A stretch of DNA of 64,000 bases from an uncultured Bacteroides sp. (lineage in GTDB: Bacteria > Bacteroidota > Bacteroidia > Bacteroidales > Bacteroidaceae): contig URWA01000003.1 in NCBI GenBank assembly GCA_900551445.1, positions 1 through 64,000 of the forward strand, in the 5' to 3' direction. The position numbers were made by a program, and so were the translations under genes. The notes beneath the pieces were generated by a model that worked only from the letters and a program-made list of their open reading frames with translations, searched no databases and was not told where the DNA came from. Of the stretch, positions 34,338 through 43,082 are shown one piece after another; position 1 is the stretch's first letter; every line of letters starts with the position of its first letter.

Positions 34338-37300
34338 ATGAAAAAACTACTTTTCTTTCTTCTTTTTTTCATCTGCGCATGGTGTCTGCCTGCACACGGG
34401 GAACCGGAATATACATTCAAGCGACTGACAATGACCGAGGGGATGGTCAGCAACTATATAGTAGATATCATCCAAGACGGCCAAGGCAATATCTGGCTGG
34501 CTTCCGAATCCGGATTATGCAAATTTGACGGCATTGACTTTACCTCTTACAACTCCGAATATTCCGCGCTTGGAAGCAATTCATTGAATGTATTGTTCTA
34601 CAACAAGGCCGACAATACCATTTGGATTGGTACACAACGCAACGGTATCAGTATCTTTAATTGTGAAACACAAACCTTCATCCCTCACGGTGTACCCAGC
34701 ATGATAACCCAAGACATCACCGACCTAAGTGCAGCAGCCGATGGGGGAATATGGATTACACATTATCATTTAGGAATAGATTATTACAGCAACCAGGACA
34801 AGACTATCACACACTACAAAGCCCAAGATATAAAAGGACTTTCAGGACACTTCTGGTGTGCAAAAGACGACGGAAACGGCCATCTTTACGTAGGACTTCA
34901 AGACGGTGGACTGGCAGTCATCGATATCAAGCGTCGAACTGCCAAGACTTATCAACATAATCCTGATGACCCCTATAGTATCCCCAATAATACCGTACAC
35001 TGCATCTTCATCAGCAAAACAAATACAATATGGGTAGGCACGGGGGACGGACTGGCATTGTTCAATCCCCAGAAGGAACAGTTTATTTCCTTCCAACACC
35101 AACCGGGTAATCCTTATTCGCTTCTATCTAATCAGGTAAATGACATTGGAGAAAGCCGGGATGGAAAACTATGGGTATGCACACAAATGGGAGGAGTCAG
35201 TATTCTTGACGTAAACGACAATGTATTCACCACTCCAGAAAACACGCATTTCCAGAATATCCGGGTGACCAACAATCTGCATGGAGTTTCCTCTCCCAAT
35301 GTCAAGAGTTTTCTACAGGATTCCTTTGGAAATATCTGGCTGGGAAATTACCGTGGAGGAGTAGATTTCCTAAGTTACAACCGTCCTGCTTTTCAGGCGC
35401 TGGCATATAATATGCTGAAAGACGGATCTTTAACAGAGAAACAAGTCTGGGGACTCACAATTGATAACGAATCTCACATCTGGATTGGAGGAGAAGATGA
35501 AGTGGCTTTATTTAACACAGACATGGAGCTACAAAAAATTCTTTCATTGGAAGGAAAAGCGAATCCTCATACACATGTATCTGTCATCTTCAAGGATAAA
35601 AAAGGTCTACTATGGCTAGGACTATACAAAGATGGAGTGCTTACATGCAACCCACAGTCCGGAGCAATCAGCCGTATCCCCATGGAAGGTAGAAACGTGG
35701 ACGTCCGCTGCTTTTATGAAGACAATCACAAACTCTGGATTGGCACCCAAAACGGACTTTACGCATGGGAAAACGATAAAATCACAGAAGAAAAGGAAAT
35801 CAACAAACAGTTGCCCGACCTTATGGTACATGGCATCCAGAAAGACCGGCAAGGGAAACTCTGGCTGGGTACCTTCGGCAAAGGACTGATTGTCTTTTCA
35901 CCTGAAGGAAAACGAATCATGCGTTTTGACACTTCCAATGGCATGGCATCCAATGCCGTCAACTCATTATACATGGACAAGAAAGGCGGCTTGTGGGCTA
36001 CTACCCGGGCAGGTATCGTACACATCAGTGATACCTCCAACCCCCGACTTGAAGTGCTTGGACAGGGACAAGGACTGATTGACGAAAACGTACGGGCTAT
36101 CATGGAAGACAATAAAGGGGAAATCTGGATTAGCACCAATGCAGGCATTTCACAATGGAAAAGTGATGAAAAAAGATTCCTGAACTATACCTGGCACCAA
36201 GGTGTCCCCAGAGGAGATTTCATGGATGGCTCTGTATGCAAGGACAAAAACGGGAATTTATTCTTTGGCTCACAAAACGGAGTCTGCTATTTCAACCCGG
36301 AACGTATCGAAGAAAATGTACAGGTTGCTCCGGTCAGAATCACTGGTGTCACAAGCTACGGACATTCTGAAACCGGCAGTCAAGGCTCCATTGCACCGAT
36401 TATAAACGATGAGGTGAAATTATCTTATCAAAACAGTACTTTTACCCTCACTTTCAGCGTAATGGACTACACACAATGTCCACAAGTGGAATATGCCTAC
36501 AACATGGAAGGCTTGGGGAAAACGTGGTTTGAAACAGGCAGTGAGAACCGGATTACGTTCCGTAACCTGCAACCCGGAGAATACACCTTTAAAGTCAAGG
36601 CGAAAATGCGGAACCAGCCATGGGGAGATGAATTCACATCCATCCATGTCGTCATCACTCCCCCAATCTGGCTGACGTGGTATGCCAAGCTGTGCTACCT
36701 GGTTGTAGTCGCTGTCATCTTGTTTGCCATCGTGCGCTTCTACAAGCGTAAACTGGAACTGGAAAGCCGTCTGAACCTGGAACACCACCAGCATGAAAAT
36801 GACCAGAAGCTCAATAATGAACGGCTGCGCTTTTATACGAACATCACACACGAACTGCGTACCCCATTGACACTGATACTTGGTCCCTTGGAGGACCTGC
36901 TGGCCGACAAGACCTTGTCTGCACGGCAAGCCAACAAAATCAGTCTTGTGCGCGACAGTGCCAACCGGTTGCTGAACCTGATCAACCAGATTCTGGAATT
37001 CCGAAAGACGGAAACAGAAAACAGGAAGCTGAAAGTGGCCTACAACAACCTGGCTGTACTCGTACAGGAAATCGGCATCAAATACAAGGAACTCAACCAG
37101 AATCCGAACGTGGACATCCAAATAAAAGCAGACGGTGCGGAAGGTAAACTCTACTATGACAGGGAAATCGTCACCATCATCATCGATAACCTGATGTCGA
37201 ATGCCTTAAAATACACTCCTAAGGGGACCATTACGCTCGGCATTGGAAATTGCGAGGAAAATGGGGTGAAATACACCACCATCAGCGTGGAAGACACGGG

Positions 37301-38372
37301 CCATGGAATCTCCAAAGAATCACTCAACCATATTTTCGAGCGATATTACCAGGGACAAGGCAAATACCAGGCTTCCGGCTCGGGTATCGGCCTGGCACTG
37401 GTCAAGTCATTGGCCGATTTGCATCAGGCTACCATCGAAGTGGAAAGTGAAGTGGAAAAAGGAAGCCGCTTTACCCTGAAACTGCTGACGGAAAACACTT
37501 ACCCCAACGCGGAACATCAGATTATCAAGGAAACCGGCAAGCATAAGGAAGAGGAGTCAGCCAATATGTCGGCGGCCGAATCGGAAGAAGGGAAACCGAT
37601 TATTCTGGTGGTAGAAGACAACCGGGATATCCGGGAATACATACGCAGCTCTTTTGAAGAGATGTATGAGGTACTGACTGCCGCCGACGGAAAGGAAGGC
37701 TGGGAAATAGCCCAGAACCGGATACCAAACATCGTTATCAGCGACATCATGATGCCTGTAATGGACGGTATAGAACTGTGCCGCCACATCAAGGAGGATA
37801 TGCGTACCAGCCATATTCCGGTCATCCTGCTCACAGCAAAAGATACGCTGCAAGACAAAGAAGAAGGGTATGCCGCAGGAGCCGACTCGTTCATCACCAA
37901 ACCGTTCAGTGCCCGCCTGCTGAACAGCCGTATCAACAACATTCTGGAGAACCGGCGCAAGATTGCGGGAGTCATCACTTCGATACCGGAAACGGAAAGC
38001 GAGCAGAAACACATTGAAAATGAACGGAAGAACCTGAACAGGCTGGACCAAGAGTTCCTAAATAAAGTGACGGCCATCATCGAAGAGAACCTGAGCATGG
38101 AAAAAATGGATGTGGCCTTTATCGCCGATAAAATGTGCATGAGCCACTCTACTCTTTACCGGAAAATCAAGGGCCTGACGGAGATGTCGGTCAATGAGTT
38201 TGTCCGGAAAATAAAGATGAAAAAGGGTATGGAACTCATCAACAGTGGCCAATACTCACTGGCTGAGGTATCCGACCTGACCGGATTCAGCAGTGTGGCC
38301 TACTTCCGTCAATGTTTCAAAGATGAATATGGCATGGCGCCTACGGAATATTTAAAACGGAAACAGAATTAG
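34338..38372 (+). CDS. Hybrid two-component sensor/regulator (HTCS)
   Basis: A 1344-aa one-protein signalling system that senses a glycan fragment in the periplasm and activates PUL genes. In order: signal peptide (about 1-22), a two-propeller sensor of Reg_prop repeats (many NIWLAS/TIWIGT/GLLWLG blades, about 30-690), a Y_Y_Y domain (about 690-775), a membrane helix (about 780-800), histidine kinase with H838 in NITHELRTP, and an ATPase domain with DNLMSNALKYTP. A receiver with acidic pocket VVEDN and phospho-acceptor D1136 in SDIMMPVMDG follows, then a C-terminal AraC-type helix-turn-helix (about 1235-1340). All catalytic residues are intact. It is transcribed divergently from susCD. Confidence 0.95.
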   Translation: MKKLLFFLLFFICAWCLPAHGEPEYTFKRLTMTEGMVSNYIVDIIQDGQGNIWLASESGLCKFDGIDFTSYNSEYSALGSNSLNVLFYNKADNTIWIGTQRNGISIFNCETQTFIPHGVPSMITQDITDLSAAADGGIWITHYHLGIDYYSNQDKTITHYKAQDIKGLSGHFWCAKDDGNGHLYVGLQDGGLAVIDIKRRTAKTYQHNPDDPYSIPNNTVHCIFISKTNTIWVGTGDGLALFNPQKEQFISFQHQPGNPYSLLSNQVNDIGESRDGKLWVCTQMGGVSILDVNDNVFTTPENTHFQNIRVTNNLHGVSSPNVKSFLQDSFGNIWLGNYRGGVDFLSYNRPAFQALAYNMLKDGSLTEKQVWGLTIDNESHIWIGGEDEVALFNTDMELQKILSLEGKANPHTHVSVIFKDKKGLLWLGLYKDGVLTCNPQSGAISRIPMEGRNVDVRCFYEDNHKLWIGTQNGLYAWENDKITEEKEINKQLPDLMVHGIQKDRQGKLWLGTFGKGLIVFSPEGKRIMRFDTSNGMASNAVNSLYMDKKGGLWATTRAGIVHISDTSNPRLEVLGQGQGLIDENVRAIMEDNKGEIWISTNAGISQWKSDEKRFLNYTWHQGVPRGDFMDGSVCKDKNGNLFFGSQNGVCYFNPERIEENVQVAPVRITGVTSYGHSETGSQGSIAPIINDEVKLSYQNSTFTLTFSVMDYTQCPQVEYAYNMEGLGKTWFETGSENRITFRNLQPGEYTFKVKAKMRNQPWGDEFTSIHVVITPPIWLTWYAKLCYLVVVAVILFAIVRFYKRKLELESRLNLEHHQHENDQKLNNERLRFYTNITHELRTPLTLILGPLEDLLADKTLSARQANKISLVRDSANRLLNLINQILEFRKTETENRKLKVAYNNLAVLVQEIGIKYKELNQNPNVDIQIKADGAEGKLYYDREIVTIIIDNLMSNALKYTPKGTITLGIGNCEENGVKYTTISVEDTGHGISKESLNHIFERYYQGQGKYQASGSGIGLALVKSLADLHQATIEVESEVEKGSRFTLKLLTENTYPNAEHQIIKETGKHKEEESANMSAAESEEGKPIILVVEDNRDIREYIRSSFEEMYEVLTAADGKEGWEIAQNRIPNIVISDIMMPVMDGIELCRHIKEDMRTSHIPVILLTAKDTLQDKEEGYAAGADSFITKPFSARLLNSRINNILENRRKIAGVITSIPETESEQKHIENERKNLNRLDQEFLNKVTAIIEENLSMEKMDVAFIADKMCMSHSTLYRKIKGLTEMSVNEFVRKIKMKKGMELINSGQYSLAEVSDLTGFSSVAYFRQCFKDEYGMAPTEYLKRKQN

Positions 38373-38403
38373 TTCTAAAGAAAAACAAGCCCAATCAACG
38401 GAA

Positions 38404-39402
38404 TTAAGACGCGTTAGTTTGCAACCACAACTTAAACAAGGGATCTACAATTGTGTATGTCCCTCCCCGTTGTTTTTTTGATGTTTTTTCTATTACTTTC
38501 TGATCTGTCATCATCTTAAGATACGGTGACAGTTTCCCCCCCTCCTGTCCTGTCCGATTACGAATCTCTTGCAAACTAGCCCCATTTTCCGTTCTGGCCA
38601 GCACCGAAAGAATTCGCTGGACTTGCGTCAAATATCCATCATACCTTATCTGATAATATTGCGAAAAATAATCTTGTAATAAAATCAAATCCATCTCCTC
38701 ACCAGAAGAATTTCTCAAAATATCCGTGGCGAGATATAAAGAACGAGGAGTCTTGGGCAAATAAGCCATAAGTTTTTCCAAACGGCTCATTTTCAATTGA
38801 GAATCAATAAATCGGGCAAACTCGGATAAGATAAGAGGTTTTATATAGGAAATCTTAAATCCCTCAAAAAAGGCGGCATCATAATCAGTAAATGCGGGCA
38901 ACACCCTATCTGAAGTAGCGACCAATACAGGAGCTCCTGAACGATTCAGTTTTCCTCTCAAATTAAAATGATCATGATTCTTCGTCCTTTCAAAATAATA
39001 TTGAATATTATCAACGAACAAAACAATTCTACAAGCATGTTCTTCTTGCCACCGACATATATCGTCATAAGGAACGGTGGAAGGATTAACAGACAAAAAC
39101 GACGCACACTGTTTCCAGATATCATCTGTAGAAAACAAGGTCCTTCCTTCAATGAATACAGGTCTAAATAGTCTGTCATTATCTACCTGCAAACTCTGAT
39201 ACAACCGATGCAGCAAATAAGTCTTTCCACTTCCGCTCTCCCCTATTATCAAACAGGGCTGAGCAATTCCATTAATCTTTTCTTTTGCCAAAAGATTAAG
39301 TACAGATATAAAAATATCCTCATTAATGAGAACTGAATTATCATTCATCGCTTTTTCATCCCATAAAGATGTCTGATGCAATATAGTAGCAGTTGTATTC
39401 AT
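38404..39402 (-). CDS. AAA ATPase of unknown function (archaeal-ATPase/STAND-like)
   Basis: A 332-aa ATPase. I prefer the start at 39402 (MNTTATI), which leaves a 10-bp gap after the upstream ATPase gene; a longer start would overlap it. Walker A is GESGSGKTYLL (about residue 56) and the Walker-B-like segment is RIVLFVDNIQYYFE (about 125). The C-terminal 100 residues resemble a winged helix (LSVLARTENGASLQEIRNRTG). The DNA is visibly more AT-rich than the flanking PUL genes. No effector domain is recognisable, so I cannot assign a function. Confidence 0.65.
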   Translation of the reverse strand: MNTTATILHQTSLWDEKAMNDNSVLINEDIFISVLNLLAKEKINGIAQPCLIIGESGSGKTYLLHRLYQSLQVDNDRLFRPVFIEGRTLFSTDDIWKQCASFLSVNPSTVPYDDICRWQEEHACRIVLFVDNIQYYFERTKNHDHFNLRGKLNRSGAPVLVATSDRVLPAFTDYDAAFFEGFKISYIKPLILSEFARFIDSQLKMSRLEKLMAYLPKTPRSLYLATDILRNSSGEEMDLILLQDYFSQYYQIRYDGYLTQVQRILSVLARTENGASLQEIRNRTGQEGGKLSPYLKMMTDQKVIEKTSKKQRGGTYTIVDPLFKLWLQTNAS

Positions 39403-39412
39403 ACACAAAACA

Positions 39413-40576
39413 TTACTGAACAAATTTATTAAACCAATAATCACGCAACAAAGGAGAACGGAAAGTCCTTCTGGTATCATTCTTCATAATATATCCATCA
39501 TTCTCCAGCATCGTGAGTACCTTACTTAATGTGTAATCAACCGATTCAATTTTAGCCGCATCATAACCTGTCATCAGTTTATCAAGCATTACACTCCGCT
39601 CCAGCCCGGCCGGCTGAGCAGAAAGCAGTTTTAAAAGCTGACGAGCAGGAAGTTCATATTCTCCATATTCAACCAAACGTTCAGCCCATGTACTCAGATA
39701 ATTCTCTGAGCATAAATTCCAATACGCGATGTCAACGCTTTCTCGAGTCATTTCCCCTTCATATTCTTCTACCAATTTAGAAAATATAATCTGAATAAAA
39801 TATGGAATATTCCAATGCAATTTCTGTAGTATATACTCCACCAGCTCATTTTTTATCTCAAAACCTTCAGACTTACCCAATTCCCTAAGTAAGCCAGCCG
39901 CTTCTTCATGGGTCAACTCATCAAGATCAAATTCGGTCAAATCATTAATTGTATATCCTAAGTGCATGACTGATGCAAAATTTCTCAATCCTACAGAACC
40001 ACAAAACAGCCAACGCACTTTAGTTTGACTAACCTGCCGCAAACTCCGTAACCAATTAAGAATAAAAGTCACCTTATCCGTTCCAGCATCCTCTTTATGT
40101 AGAATATTCAGAAAAAGCGTCAACTCATCTATCACAATAAATGTATCCTCGTCATGCCTGATCAACTCCTTCAAACTTTTATATAAATCTTCTTGTTCTT
40201 CTTTCTTTCCGAGATTAAAACCCACAGGGCCTACCGACACTTTTTCTATTCTTTCAAGAACAGAAGTCAACTTCTGTGACATTCCAGTCACCGCATGTTT
40301 CCAAATACCATTTTTAGTAAAAGCACCTATCACTAAACGCAAAAACCCCTCTTCGGTTGTTGTTTCCTCAAGGTCAATATAAATACATTTCCAGCCTTGT
40401 TGTCTTTTCTCTTCTATAAGTTTTTTGGCGAAAGAGGATTTTCCAATACGACGTGGAGCAGACAACAACAAAGAATGATGACTCTCAAGCAACCTGTTGG
40501 CTAGACGAATTTCTCTTTTCCGTCCAAAAAAATCTGCCCCTTCAACAGGAGGCCCAATTCTATTCGATATACACAT
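39413..40576 (-). CDS. AAA ATPase of unknown function (archaeal-ATPase-like)
   Basis: A 387-aa ATPase of the ATPase_2 type. It opens VEGADFFGRKREI, the usual lead-in to the P-loop SAPRRIGKSSFA (about residues 38-49). A Walker B DEDTFIVIDELTLFLN follows near 145, then a sensor region KVRWLFCGSVGLRNF and a C-terminal winged-helix-like part. It is paired with a second ATPase 10 bp downstream. Both are AT-rich and sit inside a glycan-utilisation locus with no obvious link to it. A regulatory or defence role is possible but unproven. Confidence 0.68.
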   Translation of the reverse strand: MCISNRIGPPVEGADFFGRKREIRLANRLLESHHSLLLSAPRRIGKSSFAKKLIEEKRQQGWKCIYIDLEETTTEEGFLRLVIGAFTKNGIWKHAVTGMSQKLTSVLERIEKVSVGPVGFNLGKKEEQEDLYKSLKELIRHDEDTFIVIDELTLFLNILHKEDAGTDKVTFILNWLRSLRQVSQTKVRWLFCGSVGLRNFASVMHLGYTINDLTEFDLDELTHEEAAGLLRELGKSEGFEIKNELVEYILQKLHWNIPYFIQIIFSKLVEEYEGEMTRESVDIAYWNLCSENYLSTWAERLVEYGEYELPARQLLKLLSAQPAGLERSVMLDKLMTGYDAAKIESVDYTLSKVLTMLENDGYIMKNDTRRTFRSPLLRDYWFNKFVQ

Positions 40577-40644
40577 AATGAATCTTATTTAGTTAAAGAG
40601 AAACTTATCACAAAGATAGGAAATTCTATTCTATGGAAGAATAT

Positions 40645-40684
40645 TTATATAGAAAAGATTTTATATAGAAAGGATTTTATATAC
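40645..40684. repeat. 16-bp tandem repeat, 2.5 copies
   Basis: TTTATATAGAAAAGAT (40645-40660) is followed by TTTATATAGAAAGGAT (40661-40676) and TTTATATA (40677-40684). It lies upstream of the ATPase pair and could contain its promoter. Confidence 0.7.
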
Positions 40685-40696
40685 ACATCAAATAAA

Positions 40697-40727
40697 AAAA
40701 CAGCCCTCAATGATTAAAGGCTGTTTT
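40697..40727 (-). terminator. Terminator of the PUL enzyme operon
   Basis: A perfect 9-bp stem, AAAACAGCC (40697-40705) with GGCTGTTTT (40719-40727), lies 29 bp after the last enzyme gene and is followed by a T run on the minus strand. Confidence 0.85.
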
Positions 40728-40755
40728 CTTAAAACACAAATTTCAAATTATACTA

Positions 40756-41895
40756 TCATTTAAAGAAATCGAGCGACCAGCTGTCCATCCATTCCACATA
40801 AGGGACACCTTCTTCAAACTGAATGGGCAACCAGATGTAGCGGGCATCACTGGGATGCTTCGGACGCCAGATATCGGCCATGAAGATAAAAGCATCTTTC
40901 TTTCCCGGAACCGGAAGCACATACGTGCTCTGTCCACCAAACGTAATTTCCGACTTCGGACCCCGGCAAGGATTCGGATGCTTGGTCCACGGGCCCCAAA
41001 TACTGGGAGCGGAAAACATGCGGGCTTCATTAGGGGCCCAGCCTGTACATCCGGAGGTAATCATCCAATACATACCGTCTTTCTTGAACAAAGCCGGAGC
41101 TTCATTGTGACCGGCAGGAGCCACCCGCACATACTTGCCGGTATGGCTCAGGAAATCCTCACTCAGCTCTGCAATCTGTAACGTCAGATTGTCTTCCGAG
41201 GAGTAAATGTGATAAGCCTTTCCGTCGTCATCTGCAAACAGCTGCATGTCGCGCGCCATCTGTCCTCCCGCCAAATCGCGTTTTACGAACAGACCTTTAT
41301 CGATTGCCTGATACCAGGCCGGTGTCCACCATTCCTTGTATTTCTCCGCATCCAAGGTATCCAAAGCGGCACGCTGCGCTTCAGTCATGTCGAAAGGCAG
41401 TTTCCCCGCATTGATGCGTTCGGAACGGATATACTTGAACGGTCCTGTCGGAGCATCGGAAACGGCTACAGCCGAACGGGCTGCCGCATAACCTTTTCCT
41501 TTCAGTTCCAGATGGAACCACATGACAAACTTTTTGGTTTTCGAGTTATAAATCACTTTCGGACGTTCCATGATACAGCCCTGTACGATATCGCTGTTCG
41601 CATCATCCTTTACCACCGGAAGTGCGACCCCTTCATTTTTCCAGTCTACCAGATTGGGAGAAGAATAACACATGATGCCTACCATCGCACTGCTGGTGGT
41701 ATCCGATTTATTCTCTCCATACCAGTAATAGGTACCGTCATGATACAACACCCCTCCACCATGGGCATTGACGTGCACTCCCTGGTTATCGGGCCAGATT
41801 TCTCCACTCCGGATTTTCTTCGGATTCGCTGCCGTGCAGACCATTGTCCATAACAGGCAGAAACATCCCAAAAGGCAAAGTCTTTTCATTTTCAT
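40756..41895 (-). CDS. GH43 glycosidase, exo-beta-1,3-galactanase-like (GH43_24/34 type)
   Basis: A 379-aa secreted five-bladed propeller enzyme. A signal peptide (about 1-23) precedes the opening motif VHVNAHGGGVLYHDGTYYWYGE, split here by function, in which the first carboxylate region lies. This AHGGG...YYWYGE pattern is characteristic of the galactan-active GH43 subfamilies 24 and 34 rather than arabinanases. Later motifs are RPKVIYNSKTKKFVMWFH and HNEAPALFKKDGMYW, whose Glu is the probable general acid. Predicted to remove galactose from beta-1,3-galactan or a related furanoside; subfamily placement is by motif only. Last gene of the enzyme operon. Confidence 0.82.
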   Translation of the reverse strand: MKMKRLCLLGCFCLLWTMVCTAANPKKIRSGEIWPDNQGVHVNAHGGGVLYHDGTYYWYGENKSDTTSSAMVGIMCYSSPNLVDWKNEGVALPVVKDDANSDIVQGCIMERPKVIYNSKTKKFVMWFHLELKGKGYAAARSAVAVSDAPTGPFKYIRSERINAGKLPFDMTEAQRAALDTLDAEKYKEWWTPAWYQAIDKGLFVKRDLAGGQMARDMQLFADDDGKAYHIYSSEDNLTLQIAELSEDFLSHTGKYVRVAPAGHNEAPALFKKDGMYWMITSGCTGWAPNEARMFSAPSIWGPWTKHPNPCRGPKSEITFGGQSTYVLPVPGKKDAFIFMADIWRPKHPSDARYIWLPIQFEEGVPYVEWMDSWSLDFFK

Positions 41896-41915
41896 CTTTA
41901 TCTATTTTTTGTTAT

Positions 41916-42926
41916 TTATGGTTTGTATTCTTTTCCGACTTGCAACTTATCCCCGGACAAGTCTACTTCAAACAAATGAGGCACACGGATATACACCCCG
42001 TTCACCTCCTTATGGCTATGTACAGCCATCAGCCATTTACCTTCCAAGGTCTGAAACAACATACCGTGTCCGAAATCGGGGGGAGTGATGGGTTCAGGCT
42101 CCTGAATCCAAGGGCCATCCAGTGTGACACTCTGTGAATAGGCTACCCCTTGGGTATAGACATTGTGAATCCAGCTGGTCCATATCATCCCCAGCCGCCC
42201 CGTGGCCGTCCGAAACAGATAAGGACCGTCGGTTACTTTGTTGGGCATTTCCTTCCCGTCACGCATCTCCCGGCTCCAAGGACACTCACTGGAACGGAAC
42301 AGCAATTTTCCCTCGCCTACCGAACCGCTCAGATCGGGCTTCAACTCAACTTTTTCAATCGTCCCGTCCCAATTCTGCAACCACTCATAGCAATAAACCA
42401 TATAAGGCTTCCCATCCGTATCCACCCAGAACGTACCGTCCAGCGTCGGCTTATCAGCCGGCAAATATACCTTGTCCTGCATCGGACGATAAGGGCCCTC
42501 CGGACGGTCACTGACCAAGATATGGGAGGCTCTCCGTTCAATGACATTGCCTCTCACCGTATCGATTTTCACGGCCCGATTGGTGAAGGTCGCAAAATAA
42601 TAGTATTTATCCTTATACGCATGCAGCTCCGCGGCCCAAATCATCGGATCTGGCCCCATCCAGGAATGTGGGTTCGTGTGAGCCACCTTATACGGGCCTT
42701 CCCAAAGTTTCAGGTCCTTGCTTTTCCATAACAGACCTCCTGTACCCGTCATATAATACATGCGACTGGGTTGGTCGGCCAAGATACAGGGGTCGCTTAA
42801 CCGGATGGAATCCAACGGAACTGTCTTTACTTCCTTCACATTCTGTGCCCACAAAGGAGAGGCCATACTGCAAACCACACACAATAACCCAACAAAATAA
42901 AAGATATACCTATGCTTGTTTCTCAT
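41916..42926 (-). CDS. GH43-like glycosidase, second copy
   Basis: A 336-aa secreted GH43-fold protein (signal peptide about 1-27, ending PLWAQ). The catalytic-base motif is RLSDPCILAD (about residue 42) and the pKa-modulating Asp lies in TLDGTFWVD (about 162). Where classical GH43 enzymes have E-G-P as the general acid, this protein has VTDGPYLFR (about 232), with Asp instead of Glu. That is seen in some Bacteroides subfamilies, so activity is probable but on an unusual substrate. It lies between the other GH43 and the GH105-DUF2264 gene. Confidence 0.75.
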   Translation of the reverse strand: MRNKHRYIFYFVGLLCVVCSMASPLWAQNVKEVKTVPLDSIRLSDPCILADQPSRMYYMTGTGGLLWKSKDLKLWEGPYKVAHTNPHSWMGPDPMIWAAELHAYKDKYYYFATFTNRAVKIDTVRGNVIERRASHILVSDRPEGPYRPMQDKVYLPADKPTLDGTFWVDTDGKPYMVYCYEWLQNWDGTIEKVELKPDLSGSVGEGKLLFRSSECPWSREMRDGKEMPNKVTDGPYLFRTATGRLGMIWTSWIHNVYTQGVAYSQSVTLDGPWIQEPEPITPPDFGHGMLFQTLEGKWLMAVHSHKEVNGVYIRVPHLFEVDLSGDKLQVGKEYKP

Positions 42927-43082
42927 AAAGTCTACATAATTATCTGGTTAACAAATAAAAGATTGATTCTCGCAAATATGGGAATAGCGACGAAACTCTT
43001 TCAACAAGAAACAGACAAGAAATTCATGCCCTGTCCCTAGAGATTCGCCGCCATTCCACTATTTACTCACAACCCCAATATC

